Part shown: positions 34,042 through 43,855 of the stretch, one piece after another
How positions within the stretch are numbered: position 1 is the stretch's first letter
How the letters are laid out: every line of letters begins with the position of its first letter
Source of the DNA: Streptomyces sp. NBC_00440
Lineage (GTDB): Bacteria; Actinomycetota; Actinomycetes; Streptomycetales; Streptomycetaceae
Length of the DNA stretch: 64,000 nt
Assembly (NCBI RefSeq): GCF_036014215.1
Contig: NZ_CP107921.1
Location: forward strand, 2,365,501-2,429,500
Direction: 5' to 3'
Position numbers and translations under genes: made by a program
The notes under the pieces: model-generated
What the model was told of the DNA's origin: nothing
Seen by the model: only the letters and a program-made list of their open reading frames with translations
The model's database searches: none

Positions 34042-35006
34042 TGAACATACGACGCCTCGTACCCGTCACAGCCGTCTCCGCGGCGGTCGCCGCCGGACTG
34101 GTCGGCCTCTCGGCCTGCTCCGGTTCCTCCGCCGCCGCGGACCACAAGGACGGCAAGCTGCACGTCGTGGCGTCGTTCTATCCGCTCCAGTACCTGACGC
34201 AGGAGATAGGCGGCGATCATGTCTCCGTCACCAACCTGACGAAGCCGGGCGTCGAGCCGCACGACCTCGAACTCAGCCCGAAGCAGACCGTCGCCCTCTC
34301 CAGCGTGGACGCGATCGTCTATCTCAAGGGCCTCCAGCCCGCCGTCGACGAGGCGATCAAGCAGTCCGGTGTGAAGTACACCGCGGACGCCGCCTCGATG
34401 ACCACGCTCGAAAAGCACGGCACCGAGGTCGACGGCCACCACCACACGACCGGTGACAACGACTCCCACTCGGAGAGCGAAGCCGGGCTCGACCCGCACA
34501 TCTGGCTCGACCCGGTGCGGTTCGCCCAGGTCGCCAAGGGTGTGGACAAGACACTCGCCGCGGCGGACCCGAAGCACAAGGCCGACTACCGGAAGAACAC
34601 CGACGCGCTGGTGAGGAAGCTCGACGCCCTCAACAAGCAGTACGTGAACGGGCTGAAGAACCGCACGTCCGACACCTTCGTCACCACGCACGCCGCCTTC
34701 GGCTACCTCGCCGAGCGCTACGGCCTCACCGAGGAGGCCATCAGCGGGATCGACCCGGAGAGCGAGCCCAGCGTCTCGCGCATGAAGGACCTGCACGCAC
34801 TCGCCGCGAAGCACCACGTCAACACGGTCTTCTTCGAGACCATCGCGAACCCCGACACCGCCAGGACGCTCGCAGGCGACCTGCGCGTGAAGACCGGCGT
34901 GCTGGACCCGCTGGAGGGGATCACGGACAAGTCCAAGGGCCGCGACTACCTGCAGGTCATGCAGTCCAACCTCGTCGCGCTCCAGAAGGCGCTCGGCGCC
35001 GAGTGA
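34041..35006 (+). CDS. znuA: zinc ABC transporter substrate-binding lipoprotein ZnuA
   Basis: A 321-residue extracellular zinc-binding lipoprotein. The signal peptide ends in the lipobox LSAC, with lipidated Cys26. Metal ligands follow the cluster A-I pattern: [10 protein letters not shown], the His-rich flexible loop ([14 protein letters not shown]), DPHIWLDP, and the later [14 protein letters not shown] and D in the C-lobe. ATG 34041 abuts the second Zur box, so the leader is very short. First gene of znuACB; its GTGA end is followed by a 12-bp repeat run before znuC. Confidence 0.93.
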   Translation: MNIRRLVPVTAVSAAVAAGLVGLSACSGSSAAADHKDGKLHVVASFYPLQYLTQEIGGDHVSVTNLTKPGVEPHDLELSPKQTVALSSVDAIVYLKGLQPAVDEAIKQSGVKYTADAASMTTLEKHGTEVDGHHHTTGDNDSHSESEAGLDPHIWLDPVRFAQVAKGVDKTLAAADPKHKADYRKNTDALVRKLDALNKQYVNGLKNRTSDTFVTTHAAFGYLAERYGLTEEAISGIDPESEPSVSRMKDLHALAAKHHVNTVFFETIANPDTARTLAGDLRVKTGVLDPLEGITDKSKGRDYLQVMQSNLVALQKALGAE

Positions 35007-35027
35007 CCCCGCAGAACGCCCGTCCGC

Positions 35028-35082
35028 CAGCACCCAACACCGCACCCAGCACCGCATCCAGCACCGCACCCGAGACCGCACC
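35028..35082 (+). repeat. 12-bp tandem repeat at the znuA-znuC junction
   Basis: About 4.5 copies of a CCGCACCCAGCA-like unit run from 35028 to 35082. They lie between the znuA stop and the znuC ribosome site. If translation used the GTG at 35003 they would encode a Thr-Ala-Pro-Ser-rich leader, but the GGAGG at 35082 points to ATG 35096. Confidence 0.75.
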
Positions 35083-35095
35083 GGAGGCACGCGCC

Positions 35096-35893
35096 ATGGA
35101 CACCGAACAGGAACCCGTCATCTCCGACCCCGTCATCTCGGTACGCGGCGCCACCGCCGCGCTCGGCTCGCGCCCGGTGCTGCGCGGTATCGATCTCACC
35201 GTGCACCGCGGCGAGGTCGTCGCCCTGCTCGGCGCCAACGGGTCCGGCAAGTCGACCGCCGTACGCGCGGTGATCGGCCAGGTCCCGCTCACCGGCGGCT
35301 CGATAGAACTCTTCGGCAGCCCGCTGAGGCGGTTCAGGCAGTGGGCGCGCATCGGTTACGTGCCGCAGCGCACCACCGCCGCCGGCGGGGTGCCCGCGAC
35401 AGTGCGCGAGATCGTCTCGTCCGGCCGGCTCGCCCGTACGAAGCTGCGGTGGCCGTCCAGGGCCGACCGCGCGGCCGTCTCACGCGCTATCGAGCTGGTG
35501 GGGCTCAGCGACCGCGCGGGCGACTCCGTGGGCGCGCTCTCCGGCGGCCAGCACCAGCGGGTGCTGATCGCGCGGGCGCTGGCGTCCGAGCCCGATCTGC
35601 TGATCATGGACGAGCCGATGGCCGGGGTCGACCTGGCCAGCCAGGAGATCCTCGCCTCGACGCTGCGCGAACAGGTGGCCGCCCGGACGACCGTGCTGCT
35701 GGTCCTGCACGAGCTGGGGGCGCTGGAACCGCTGATCGACCGCGCCGTCGTCCTGCGCGACGGCTGCGTCACGCACGACGGACCCCCACCCTCCATGGGC
35801 GACGCCCTGGACCGGCACTCCCCCATGCCGGGCCACGACCACGTACACCCGCACGTGCCGGCCGGGCCGGCCAGGACAGGACTGCTGAGCTGA
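35096..35893 (+). CDS. znuC: zinc ABC transporter ATP-binding protein ZnuC
   Basis: A 265-residue ATPase that powers zinc import. Walker [11 protein letters not shown]-loop YVPQR, signature LSGGQHQRV, Walker B LLIMDEP and switch His (LVLHELGAL) are all present. The C-terminus is His-rich ([11 protein letters not shown]), which may sense or buffer metal. ATG 35096 has GGAGG eight bases upstream; the alternative GTG 35003 overlaps the znuA stop. Two bases separate its stop from znuB. Confidence 0.92.
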   Translation: MDTEQEPVISDPVISVRGATAALGSRPVLRGIDLTVHRGEVVALLGANGSGKSTAVRAVIGQVPLTGGSIELFGSPLRRFRQWARIGYVPQRTTAAGGVPATVREIVSSGRLARTKLRWPSRADRAAVSRAIELVGLSDRAGDSVGALSGGQHQRVLIARALASEPDLLIMDEPMAGVDLASQEILASTLREQVAARTTVLLVLHELGALEPLIDRAVVLRDGCVTHDGPPPSMGDALDRHSPMPGHDHVHPHVPAGPARTGLLS

Positions 35894-35895
35894 TC

Positions 35896-36789
35896 ATGGA
35901 ACTTCTCCAGAGCCCCCTGATGCAACGCGCCTTGCTCGCCGCCGTCCTGGTCGGCATCACCGCCCCCGCCATCGGCATCTACCTCGTCCAGCGCCGCCAG
36001 GCCCTGATGGGCGACGGCATCGGCCATATCGCCATGACCGGGGTCGGTCTCGGCTTTCTGCTCAACTCCAGTCCGGTGTGGATGGCGACGCTGGTCTCGG
36101 TCGTCGGCGCCGTCTCGATGGAGCTGATCCGCAGTTACGGCCGGATGCGCGGGGACGTCGCGCTGGCGATGCTCTTCTACGGCGGTATGTCGGGCGGGGT
36201 ACTGCTGATCAACCTCTCCCCGACCGGCTCGAACGCCAACCTCTCGTCGTATCTCTTCGGCTCCCTCGCGACCGTCTCGCAGAGCGATGTCACCGCGATC
36301 TGCGTGCTGGCCGCGTTCGTGATCCTGGTGACGCTCGGGCTGCGCAGGCAGCTCTTCGCGGTCAGCCAGGACGAGGAGTTCGCGCGGGTCACCGGGCTGC
36401 CGGTACGGGTGCTCAACCTGCTCATCGCGGTCACGGCGGCCGTCACCGTCACCGTCGCCATGCGGGTGGTCGGGCTGCTGCTTGTGAGCGCCCTGATGGT
36501 GGTCCCGGTGGCGGCGGCGCAGCAGCTGACGAAGTCGTTCGCGGTCACCTTCGTACTGGCCGTGGTGATCGGCACGGCGGTGACGCTCTCCGGCACCATC
36601 ACCTCGTACTACCAGGACGTCCCGCCGGGAGCGACAATTGTGCTGCTGGCCATCGTGGTCTTCGTCGCACTGACCGCGCTCGCCGCACCGCTCGCAAGAC
36701 GGCGTGCACGGGCCGCCCGGGCGGCGGAGGACGGGGGCGGGCCCGGGGTCCCGGCGACGCGGCGGCCGGTGGAATCGGCCGGGACCTGA
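35896..36789 (+). CDS. znuB: zinc ABC transporter permease ZnuB
   Basis: A 297-residue membrane permease of the ABC-3 family with about eight helices. QRRQALMGDGIGHIAMTGVG is the conserved region and RVVGLLLVSALMVVPVAAAQ is the coupling-helix region. It pairs with ZnuC in the plasma membrane to move zinc delivered by ZnuA. It starts two bases after znuC, so translation is coupled. The cytoplasmic tail is basic then Gly/Pro-rich. zur follows 57 bp downstream. Confidence 0.93.
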   Translation: MELLQSPLMQRALLAAVLVGITAPAIGIYLVQRRQALMGDGIGHIAMTGVGLGFLLNSSPVWMATLVSVVGAVSMELIRSYGRMRGDVALAMLFYGGMSGGVLLINLSPTGSNANLSSYLFGSLATVSQSDVTAICVLAAFVILVTLGLRRQLFAVSQDEEFARVTGLPVRVLNLLIAVTAAVTVTVAMRVVGLLLVSALMVVPVAAAQQLTKSFAVTFVLAVVIGTAVTLSGTITSYYQDVPPGATIVLLAIVVFVALTALAAPLARRRARAARAAEDGGGPGVPATRRPVESAGT

Positions 36790-36846
36790 CGGAGCTGGCA
36801 CAATGGCCCGACACATGGGCGGGCGACGCACGGCGAGGAGGCACCT

Positions 36847-37266
36847 GTGACTGCGGGAGCACCAGTACGAGGCAGGTCGACCCGGCAGCGGGCCGCGGTG
36901 GCCGCGGCACTCGACGAGGTGGACGAGTTCCGCAGTGCCCAGGAGCTGCACGATGTGCTCAAGCACCGGGGCGACTCGGTCGGGTTGACCACGGTCTACC
37001 GCACACTCCAGTCGCTGGCCGACGCCGGCGAGGTCGACGTGCTGCGCACGGGCGACGGCGAGTCGGTGTACCGGCGGTGCTCGACCGGTGAGCACCACCA
37101 CCATCTGGTCTGCCGCACCTGCGGCAAGGCCGTCGAGGTGGAGGGGCCCGCGGTCGAGAAGTGGGCGGAGTCGATCGCGGCGCAGCACGGGTATGTGAAC
37201 GTCGCGCACACGATGGAGGTCTTCGGGACCTGCGCGGAGTGCGCGGGGTCCGCGACGGAGAGCTGA
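36847..37266 (+). CDS. zur: zinc uptake regulator Zur (Fur family)
   Basis: A 139-residue Fur-family repressor. The winged helix is STRQRAAVAAALDEVDEFRSAQELHDVL with GLTTVYRTLQSLADAGEVD. The metal sites are GEHHHHLVCRTCGKAVEVEG and the C-terminal CAEC pair, a structural zinc site of four cysteines. GTG 36847 has GAGGAGG upstream. Its place behind znuACB, and the Zur boxes at 34005-34041, make zinc rather than iron the effector. A long perfect terminator follows. Confidence 0.92.
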   Translation: MTAGAPVRGRSTRQRAAVAAALDEVDEFRSAQELHDVLKHRGDSVGLTTVYRTLQSLADAGEVDVLRTGDGESVYRRCSTGEHHHHLVCRTCGKAVEVEGPAVEKWAESIAAQHGYVNVAHTMEVFGTCAECAGSATES

Positions 37267-37293
37267 GACGGTCCGGGGTCTGCCCCGGAGAGA

Positions 37294-37333
37294 CGAGAGC
37301 GGGATGGTCCGGGGCCGGACCATCCCGCTCTCG
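37294..37333. terminator. bidirectional terminator between zur and uppS
   Basis: An uninterrupted 18-bp stem (37294-37311 with 37316-37333) on a four-base loop, with CCGGGG/CCCCGG sequences on both flanks. It sits between convergent genes. Confidence 0.88.
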
Positions 37334-37371
37334 GTTCGCCGGGGCGGACCCCGGTGCGTGCCTGAGCCGTC

Positions 37372-38193
37372 TCAGGAAGTCGTCGTCTCCTCGATCGCGC
37401 CGCCGAACCGCCGGTCCCGCTGGGCGAATTCGAGGCAGGCGCGCCACAGGTCGCGGCGGTCGAAGTCGGGCCAGAGGACGTCCTGGAAGACCATCTCGGC
37501 GTACGCGCTCTGCCAGATCAGGTAGTTGGACGTGCGCTGCTCGCCGCTGGGACGCAGGAAGAGGTCCACATCCGGCATGTCCGGGTAGTAGATGTACTTC
37601 GCGAAGGTCTTCTCATTGACCTTCGCCGGGTCCAGCTTGCCCGCCGCCACATCGCGGGCGATGGCCTGCGCCGCGTCGGCGATCTCCGCGCGCCCGCCGT
37701 AGTTGACGCAGAAGTACAGCGTCATCTTGTCGTTGTCCTTGGTCTGCTCCTGCGCGACCTGGAGTTCCTCGACGACCGACTTCCACAGCTTGGGCATCCG
37801 GCCCACCCAGCGGATCCTGATCCCCAGCTCGTCCATCTGGTCCCGGCGCCGCCTGATGACATCGCGGTTGAAGTTCATCAGGAAGCGCACCTCGTCGGGC
37901 GAGCGCTTCCAGTTCTCGGTCGAGAAGGCGTACAGCGAGAGGTTCTTGACGCCCATCTCGATGCAGCCGTTGAGCACTTCGAGGACGGTGGACTCGCCGA
38001 CCTTGTGGCCCTCGGTGCGCGGCAGTCCGCGGTCCTTGGCCCAGCGGCCGTTGCCGTCCATGACGATCGCCACATGGTTCGGCACCAGTTCGCCGGGGAT
38101 CTTCGGCGGCCGGGCGCCCGACGGGTGCACCTCGGGGACCTTGTACTCGCGGTCCTCGCCCCGGTTACGCCCCAGAATCCCGCGTCGTGCCAT
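37372..38193 (-). CDS. uppS: isoprenyl transferase (undecaprenyl-diphosphate synthase type)
   Basis: A 273-residue cis-prenyltransferase making the polyprenyl diphosphate carrier for cell-wall synthesis. The catalytic Asp46 is in [18 protein letters not shown], the substrate-binding [18 protein letters not shown] and AYAEMVF are all intact. ATG 38193 follows GGGAGA. It lies 18 bp downstream of recO and is probably co-transcribed, a common actinobacterial pairing. Chain length cannot be read directly. Confidence 0.93.
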   Translation of the reverse strand: MARRGILGRNRGEDREYKVPEVHPSGARPPKIPGELVPNHVAIVMDGNGRWAKDRGLPRTEGHKVGESTVLEVLNGCIEMGVKNLSLYAFSTENWKRSPDEVRFLMNFNRDVIRRRRDQMDELGIRIRWVGRMPKLWKSVVEELQVAQEQTKDNDKMTLYFCVNYGGRAEIADAAQAIARDVAAGKLDPAKVNEKTFAKYIYYPDMPDVDLFLRPSGEQRTSNYLIWQSAYAEMVFQDVLWPDFDRRDLWRACLEFAQRDRRFGGAIEETTTS

Positions 38194-38211
38194 GTGCTCG
38201 TCTCCCTCTCA

Positions 38212-38958
38212 CTACTTCTCTACGTACCGCAACGAGCGCAGCCCGCGCTCCAAGTGCCAGTGCAGATAGGCCGATACGAGCCCGCTGCCCTCCCTGACGT
38301 GCCGCGGCTCGGCCGCGTCGGCCGTCGTCCAGTCCCCCGTCAGCAGTGCGCTGAGCAGCCCGACGGCCTCCGCAGAGGGTACGACGCTGCCGGGCACCCG
38401 GCAGTCGCCGCACACCGCCCCGCCGCCCGCCACGGAGAAGAACCGGTTCGGTCCCTCCAGGCCGCACTTCGCGCAGTCCTCGAAGCTGGGCGCGTAGCCG
38501 TTGACGGCGAGCGAGCGCAGCAGGAACGCGTCGAGGATCAGATTCGGGGCGTGCTCACCACGGGCGAGGGTGCGCAGCCCGCCGATGAGCAGCAGATACT
38601 GCTGGACGGACGGCTCGCCCTCGTGGTCGGTGAAGCGCTCCGCCGTCTCCAGCATGGCCGTGCCCGCCGTGTAGCGGGCGTAGTCACTGACGATCCCGCC
38701 ACCGTACGGAGCGATGGTCTCACTCTGGGTGCACAGCGGGAGCCCGCGCCCGATCAGCTCGCTGCCGCGCGCGAAGAACTGCACGTCGACATGGGAGAAC
38801 GGTTCGAGCCGCGCCCCGAATTTGGACTTCGTACGCCGCACGCCCCGCGCGACGGCGCGCACCCGCCCGTGGCCCCGGGTCAGCAGCGTGATGATGCGGT
38901 CGGCCTCACCCAGCTTCTGAGTCCGCAGGACGACCCCGTCGTCACGGAAAAGACTCAT
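38212..38958 (-). CDS. recO: DNA repair protein RecO
   Basis: A 248-residue recombination mediator that loads RecA on SSB-coated DNA with RecR. The N-terminal OB fold is MSLFRDDGVVLRTQKLGEADRIITLLTRGHGRVRAVARGV in family register. The zinc finger is CAKCG with CGDC. ATG 38958 is chosen; ATG 38967 three codons earlier is possible. It heads the recO-uppS pair, downstream of the urease operon but with its own 91-bp gap. Confidence 0.92.
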   Translation of the reverse strand: MSLFRDDGVVLRTQKLGEADRIITLLTRGHGRVRAVARGVRRTKSKFGARLEPFSHVDVQFFARGSELIGRGLPLCTQSETIAPYGGGIVSDYARYTAGTAMLETAERFTDHEGEPSVQQYLLLIGGLRTLARGEHAPNLILDAFLLRSLAVNGYAPSFEDCAKCGLEGPNRFFSVAGGGAVCGDCRVPGSVVPSAEAVGLLSALLTGDWTTADAAEPRHVREGSGLVSAYLHWHLERGLRSLRYVEK

Positions 38959-39049
38959 GGGATCCATTGTCCCGTACGCGCCGGGTCCCCTGCGCAGGGA
39001 GCCCCGGATCCGGGCCCGCTCGCGCTCCGGGGCCCGGGCCTGCTCCCGC

Positions 39050-39832
39050 TCAGGCCCGGCGCCACTCCTCCCACACGCCCGTGAGCTCCGCGTCGACCGC
39101 CGGAACCACCGTGTCCAGCAGCCGCACCTGCGCTCCCGGGCCCGCCAGGTCCGTGCGGTACGGGTGGGGCGGGCCGCCGGGGGTGGCGCCGAGTGCGGTG
39201 ACCGAGCCGATGACGCGGTGGGCGCCGAGGATGCCGGGCAGCTCCCGGATGTCCGGGGCGCGCAGGTCCAGGTCCTCGACCAGCAGGTCCTGGCCGTCGT
39301 ACGTGGCACGGGTCGTCGCCCGTACGCTGCCGCCCCGTTCGCCGGAGCGCCCGAGGACCAGGGTGTCGCGCCAGAGCATCCGGGCCCCGGCGGCCAGCGT
39401 GATGTCCATCGTGCGCCGGACGTCCGCACCGGACGAGACCACGAACGGCTTGGCGTCCCAGGTGAGTTCGCCGCCCTCGGCGATGTCTACGCGGGCGTGC
39501 CAGGCCGATGTGGAGCCGCGGTGGTCGTACGCGACGAGGCCGGCCGGTTCGACGAGGTGCAGCCGGGCGCCGGGGCCCACGGTGAGGCGCAGGGTCAGCG
39601 TGTCGCCCGCCAGGAGTCCGGCGCGGGTCCCGACCAGGGCGATGTGCAGCCCGTCGGGTCCCGGCCGCAGCGGGCGGGGCGCCAGGAAGGCGCCGGGGCT
39701 CAGTTCGCGGGCCAGGTGGCGGCCGGCCGCGTCGCGCTCGACGGCGACGACCGTGGGGTCGGCGGCGCCGTCGTCGGGCCCGGTGACGGGCGCGGTGACG
39801 GGCGCGGTGTCGCCGTTGTCGGGCCCGGTCAC
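39050..39832 (-). CDS. ureD: urease accessory protein UreD (UreH)
   Basis: A 260-residue chaperone that forms the UreD-UreF-UreG complex and delivers nickel to urease. The family segment [20 protein letters not shown] and [13 protein letters not shown] are visible, after a variable acidic N-terminus with VTAPVTGP repeats. GTG 39832 overlaps the ureG stop by GTGA. Last gene of ureABCFGD; about 90 bp precede recO. Confidence 0.88.
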   Translation of the reverse strand: MTGPDNGDTAPVTAPVTGPDDGAADPTVVAVERDAAGRHLARELSPGAFLAPRPLRPGPDGLHIALVGTRAGLLAGDTLTLRLTVGPGARLHLVEPAGLVAYDHRGSTSAWHARVDIAEGGELTWDAKPFVVSSGADVRRTMDITLAAGARMLWRDTLVLGRSGERGGSVRATTRATYDGQDLLVEDLDLRAPDIRELPGILGAHRVIGSVTALGATPGGPPHPYRTDLAGPGAQVRLLDTVVPAVDAELTGVWEEWRRA

Positions 39833-40614
39833 GGGTGGCTGTGGCCCTGGCCGTCACCATGGCTGTGCGGGGCCATCGGGCCCGGGTCGGTGGGCACATG
39901 GGTACCGGAGCGGTGGCGTACGAGCAACGCCCGTACCCAGTCGGTGAGTTCAGCCACCGATGCCGCATCGTGCTTGGACAGGGCGAGCACCCGGAGCCCG
40001 TCGCGGGCCGCCTCCGCGTCGGCGACCATCGCCGGGACGTCGACCTCCACATAGGGTGCGAGGTCGGTCTTGTTGATGACGAGAAGGTCGGCCCCGGTGA
40101 TGCCGGGCCCGCCCTTGCGTGCCACGTCGCCGCCGCCCGCCACATCGATGCAGAAGAGCTGGGCGTCGGCGAGCGCCGGGCTGAAAGTGGCGGTGAGGTT
40201 GTCGCCCCCGCTCTCGATGAGTACCAGGTCGAGCGGCCCGTACGCCTCTTCCAGGTCCTCGACCGCGTCGAGGTTGGCGCTGACGTCGTCGCGGATCGCG
40301 GTGTGCGGGCAGGCGCCGGTCTCCACGGCACGGATGCGTTCGGTGGGCAGGACGCCCGCCGAACGCAGGAAACGGGCGTCCTCGTCGGTGTAGATGTCGT
40401 TGGTGACGACAGCCATGGAAAGTTCACCGGCGAGCGCCCGGCAGAGGGTCGCCAGGATCGAGCTCTTGCCGGTGCCGACCGGCCCCGCGACACCGAGGCG
40501 CAGGGCACGCGGCTGGTTCAGGGGTTCGTTGAAGTGCGGGTGCGGGCGCTGCTGGGTCGGGGGGAGCCGGTTCGGGGGAAGCCGGTTCTCGGTCCGGGGG
40601 TCGTTCTCAGGCAA
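39829..40614 (-). CDS. ureG: urease accessory GTPase UreG
   Basis: A 261-residue SIMIBI GTPase that hydrolyses GTP to drive nickel insertion. P-loop GPVGTGKSS, the metal-binding [13 protein letters not shown] (Cys-Pro-His) and the [10 protein letters not shown] specificity motif are intact. The C-terminal tail [12 protein letters not shown] is His-rich and may replace UreE, absent here. TTG 40614 overlaps the end of ureF. The N-terminal 30 residues are Pro-rich; a shorter start is not obvious. Confidence 0.93.
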   Translation of the reverse strand: MPENDPRTENRLPPNRLPPTQQRPHPHFNEPLNQPRALRLGVAGPVGTGKSSILATLCRALAGELSMAVVTNDIYTDEDARFLRSAGVLPTERIRAVETGACPHTAIRDDVSANLDAVEDLEEAYGPLDLVLIESGGDNLTATFSPALADAQLFCIDVAGGGDVARKGGPGITGADLLVINKTDLAPYVEVDVPAMVADAEAARDGLRVLALSKHDAASVAELTDWVRALLVRHRSGTHVPTDPGPMAPHSHGDGQGHSHP

Positions 40615-41287
40615 GGAAGAGTCTCCGTTCTCGTCGGTCGTGTTCGAGGGCCCACCCCTCGGTGAGCAGGCCCGCCCTGGCGGGCAGTCCGTCGGGTGTC
40701 CGTACGGCGAGGGCTTCCGCCACCGCGGCAGCCGCGTCCGGTTCGGCGGCGAGGATCCATGCCACCGAGTCGAGCGGGTCGCCCGGCAGCAGCTTCAGCG
40801 CGGCGGCGGCGACCGTCTGGAGCTCGTCGTAGACGACGCCGTACGCCAGTTCCTCGTCCGACACGTCGAGCACCGCGCCGAGCGCGCCCAGCGTGATGGG
40901 CCGCAGGGGGCGCAGGGACGGCGTGTGCGCGGTGCTGAGCGCCGTGACCGCCGGGTGGCCGGGGGCGAGCCTGCGAGCGAGCCGGTGCACGCCCCTGCCG
41001 AGCGTCGCCGACGCCGCACGCATCGGCGCCACCGGCGTCCTGGCCGCGAGCGCCCGCTGTACGGGGGCGTAGTCCACCGGGTCCCGTCGCGCGGCCCGCA
41101 GTGCGAGCACCGCGGCGGCCGCCTCGGTGACGGTGGTGGTGTGCAGCCTGGCCCGCAGCAGTGCGGGGATCCGGTCGCGGGTGAGCCCGGCCGCCACGGC
41201 AGGTTCGAGCCCGGCGCTGTAGGTGTACGCGCCGACCGGCAGGCGCCCGTCCGCGAGCAGCAGGGGCGCGAGCCCGGAGGTACGCAT
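40607..41287 (-). CDS. ureF: urease accessory protein UreF
   Basis: A 226-residue all-helical accessory protein that binds UreD and acts on UreG GTPase. The signature [16 protein letters not shown] is present at residues 16-31. ATG overlaps the ureC stop (TGATG), and its own stop overlaps ureG, so translation is coupled on both sides. The region 75-110 is Ala/Arg-rich like other actinobacterial UreF. Confidence 0.88.
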   Translation of the reverse strand: MRTSGLAPLLLADGRLPVGAYTYSAGLEPAVAAGLTRDRIPALLRARLHTTTVTEAAAAVLALRAARRDPVDYAPVQRALAARTPVAPMRAASATLGRGVHRLARRLAPGHPAVTALSTAHTPSLRPLRPITLGALGAVLDVSDEELAYGVVYDELQTVAAAALKLLPGDPLDSVAWILAAEPDAAAAVAEALAVRTPDGLPARAGLLTEGWALEHDRRERRLFLA

Positions 41288-42990
41288 CAGAACAGGCTGT
41301 ACCGCTGGGCGAGCGGCAGTTCGGTGGCCGGGGCGGGCTCCACGAGCTCCCCGTCGATACGGATGGCGAAGGTCTCGGGGTCGACGTCGATCGCCGGGAG
41401 CGCCGTGTTGTTGGGCAGATCCGCCTTGGTGAGGTGACGGGTCGGCCGTACAGCGACCAACTCCCGTACCAGACCCAGCCGTTCGGCGAGACCGTCCTCC
41501 AGGGCCGCCGGAGCGACGAAGCTGACCGAGAGGTGCGGGGCCGCGTCGGCCGCCGCGGTGTGCCGGAGCAGGACCGGCTGGGTGGTGGGGATCGCGGCGT
41601 TGGCATCGCCGAGCGCCGCGCTCACCACCATGCCGCCCTTGAGCACCGCGGCGGGCCTGATGCCGAAGAACGCGGGGTCCCAGAGCACCAGGTCGGCGAG
41701 TTTGCCGGGCTCGACAGAGCCGATGACATGGTCGATGCCATGGGCGACCGCCGGGCAGATCGTGTACTTGGCGACATAGCGGCGGGCGCGTTCGTTGTCC
41801 GCGGGCAGCTCCGTGCCGCGGTCTCCGAACCGCTGCTTCATGGCGTGCGCGACCTGCCAGGTACGGCAGATGACCTCACCGATACGGCCCATGGCCTGGG
41901 CGTCGGACGAGGTGATGGAGAGGGCGCCGATGTCGTGCAGGACGTCCTCGGCGGCGATGGTGGTGGCGCGGATACGGGATTCCGCGAAGGCCAGGTCCTC
42001 GGGCACCCGGGGGTTGAGATGGTGGCAGACCATCAGCATGTCGAGGTGCTCGGCGACGGTGTTCACGGTGTGCGGCAGCGTCGGATTGGTGGAGGCCGGC
42101 AGCACATTGGGGTGCGAGGCGACCGTGATGATGTCGGGGGCGTGGCCGCCGCCCGCGCCCTCGGCGTGGAAGACGTGGATGCCGCGCCCGGCGATGGCGT
42201 CCAGGGTGCCCTCGACGTAACCGGCCTCGTTGAGGCTGTCGCCGTGCAGCGCGACCTGGAGTCCGTAGGTGTCGGCCGCGCGCAGTGCGGCGTCGATGGC
42301 GGCGGGCGTGGCGCCCCAGTCCTCGTGGACCTTGTAGCCACCGGCGCCGCCGAGCGCGGCCTCGCGCAGGGATTCCTCGCTGACGGTGGAGCCCTTGCCG
42401 AACAGCATGATGTTGAGCGGGATCCGGTCCAGGGAGCGGTGCATCATCGCGAGGTTCCAGGCGCCGGGCGTGACGGTGGTCGCCTTGGACCCCTCACTGG
42501 CGCCGGTGCCGCCGCCGATCACGGTGGTGGTGCCGGTGGCGAGCGCCTCGTGCAGCGTCTCCGGCATCAGGAAGTGGACATGGGTGTCGATGGCCCCGGC
42601 GGTCAGGATGCGCCCCTCGCCGGACACCACATCGGTACCGGGGCCGATCACCAGGCCGGGGTGGACACCGTCGCTCATATCGGGGTTGCCGGAGCGGCCG
42701 AGTGCGACGATCCGGCCCTCACGGATTCCGACGTCGGTCTTCACGACGCCCCAGTGATCAAGGACCACGACATTGGTGATGACCAGGTCGAGAGCGCCCT
42801 CGGCACGGGAGTCGGTGGCCTGGGCCATGGACTCGCGGATGGACTTGCCGCCGCCGAATACGGCTTCGTCGCCGCCGAAGCAGCGGTCCTCCTCGACCTC
42901 GATCCAGAGGTCGGTGTCGGCGAGGCGGATCCGGTCACCGGTGGTGGGTCCGTAGAGCGCCGCGTAGGCGGCGCGGGTCATCCGGGCCAT
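41287..42990 (-). CDS. ureC: urease alpha subunit UreC
   Basis: The 567-residue catalytic subunit hydrolysing urea to ammonia and carbamate. Nickel ligands His137 and His139 ([11 protein letters not shown]), carbamylated Lys220 ([10 protein letters not shown]), [26 protein letters not shown] and the flap His ([16 protein letters not shown]) are all intact, as is the Asp in [12 protein letters not shown] 42990; length is normal. It follows ureB by one base. The residues indicate an active enzyme. Confidence 0.96.
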   Translation of the reverse strand: MARMTRAAYAALYGPTTGDRIRLADTDLWIEVEEDRCFGGDEAVFGGGKSIRESMAQATDSRAEGALDLVITNVVVLDHWGVVKTDVGIREGRIVALGRSGNPDMSDGVHPGLVIGPGTDVVSGEGRILTAGAIDTHVHFLMPETLHEALATGTTTVIGGGTGASEGSKATTVTPGAWNLAMMHRSLDRIPLNIMLFGKGSTVSEESLREAALGGAGGYKVHEDWGATPAAIDAALRAADTYGLQVALHGDSLNEAGYVEGTLDAIAGRGIHVFHAEGAGGGHAPDIITVASHPNVLPASTNPTLPHTVNTVAEHLDMLMVCHHLNPRVPEDLAFAESRIRATTIAAEDVLHDIGALSITSSDAQAMGRIGEVICRTWQVAHAMKQRFGDRGTELPADNERARRYVAKYTICPAVAHGIDHVIGSVEPGKLADLVLWDPAFFGIRPAAVLKGGMVVSAALGDANAAIPTTQPVLLRHTAAADAAPHLSVSFVAPAALEDGLAERLGLVRELVAVRPTRHLTKADLPNNTALPAIDVDPETFAIRIDGELVEPAPATELPLAQRYSLF

Positions 42991-42991
42991 C

Positions 42992-43387
42992 TCAGCCTTC
43001 CTCCGTCCGTGCCGGTGCCGTTGGTCCTGTTGGTTCTGCGGGTGCTGTTGGTTCTGCCGGCGCTGTGCGGTCCGTGGGTGCTGTGCGGGCGGGGCTTCCG
43101 GGCAGGGCGAGGCCGGGGACCGTCCGCCGCCCGCCGAGCTCCACCAGCGTCACCTCGGCACCGACCCCGGGTTCGAAGCGCAGCGAGGTGCCGGACGGAA
43201 TATCGAGCCTGAATCCTTCGGCCGCGGCTCGGTCGAAGGAAAGGGCGGGATTTACATCGGAGAAATGAAAATGCGAGCCGATCTGAATCGGCCGGTCACC
43301 GTCATTCACCACGTCGAGCCGCAATTGCATGAGGGTTTCATTGATTTCGAGTACGCCTGATCCGGTGCGGATCTCCCCGGGGATCAC
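42992..43387 (-). CDS. ureB: urease beta subunit UreB with repetitive C-terminal tail
   Basis: A 131-residue structural subunit. Residues 1-100 match UreB ([11 protein letters not shown] start, [21 protein letters not shown]). The last 30 residues are a low-complexity Thr-Ala-Pro-Ala-Glu-Pro tail from short DNA repeats at about 43010-43080; ordinary UreB is about 100-105 residues. GTG 43387 overlaps the ureA stop by GTGA. The core should assemble normally. Confidence 0.92.
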   Translation of the reverse strand: MIPGEIRTGSGVLEINETLMQLRLDVVNDGDRPIQIGSHFHFSDVNPALSFDRAAAEGFRLDIPSGTSLRFEPGVGAEVTLVELGGRRTVPGLALPGSPARTAPTDRTAPAEPTAPAEPTGPTAPARTEEG

Positions 43388-43686
43388 GGGATCGGCGAGG
43401 TGATCGTGACGAGCTTGCGCCCGTCGGGGAAGGTCGCTTCGACCTGAACGTCGTGCAGCATCTCCGGCACACCTTCGAGCACGTCAGCGCGGGTCAATAC
43501 GTTCCTGCCCGCCGTCATGAGGTCCACGACACGGGCACCTTCGCGGGCCCGTTCCATCGCCCAGCAGGCAAGCAGCGCCACTGTCTCGGGATAGTTCAGA
43601 CGTACGCCGCGTTCACGCCGGTCACGGGCGACCATTCCGGCTACGCTCAGCAGCAATTTCTCCGTGTCGGACGGAGTGAGAAGCAT
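43384..43686 (-). CDS. ureA: urease gamma subunit UreA
   Basis: A 100-residue subunit of the urease (alpha-beta-gamma)3 complex. [20 protein letters not shown] at the start and [20 protein letters not shown] are the family core. ATG 43686 has GGAGG six bases upstream; longer in-frame starts run into the promoter. It heads the operon behind a good promoter (43747-43776). Confidence 0.94.
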   Translation of the reverse strand: MLLTPSDTEKLLLSVAGMVARDRRERGVRLNYPETVALLACWAMERAREGARVVDLMTAGRNVLTRADVLEGVPEMLHDVQVEATFPDGRKLVTITSPIP

Positions 43687-43746
43687 GGGAAACCTCCATG
43701 GCGGCACTCTCCGGAATTCCCGGAATCGCCACAGCCACATCCCTCT

Positions 43747-43776
43747 TATAAACCCACCGACGGCGCTGTGGCAACT
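43747..43776 (-). promoter_or_regulatory. urease operon promoter
   Basis: On the minus strand, TTGCCA (43776-43771) and TATAAG (43752-43747) are 18 bp apart, about 60 bp before the ureA start. The leader contains GGAATTCC-type symmetry (about 43710-43728), a possible regulator site. Confidence 0.6.
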
Positions 43777-43791
43777 TTCAGCGCACCATAA

Positions 43792-43810
43792 AAAATCCCC
43801 TTCTGGGGTT
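43792..43810 (-). terminator. short U-tailed hairpin after the TetR gene
   Basis: On the minus strand CCCC-AGAA-GGGG is followed by A then six T. This is one of the few U-tailed hairpins in the window. It lies between the TetR gene (ends 43856) and the urease promoter and would insulate the latter. Confidence 0.5.
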
Positions 43811-43855
43811 ATGACCCACTAAATACGGGCAAACCGCCCGAAATCTCTGCGCCAT

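Noticed and set aside
33807..35090. Long in-frame upstream extension of glyS
   Set aside because: It runs antisense through znuA; GTG 33806 with a ribosome site gives the family-length protein.
39050..43686. Frameshift or decay in the urease genes
   Set aside because: All six proteins are full length with intact metal and nucleotide motifs; overlaps are normal coupling.
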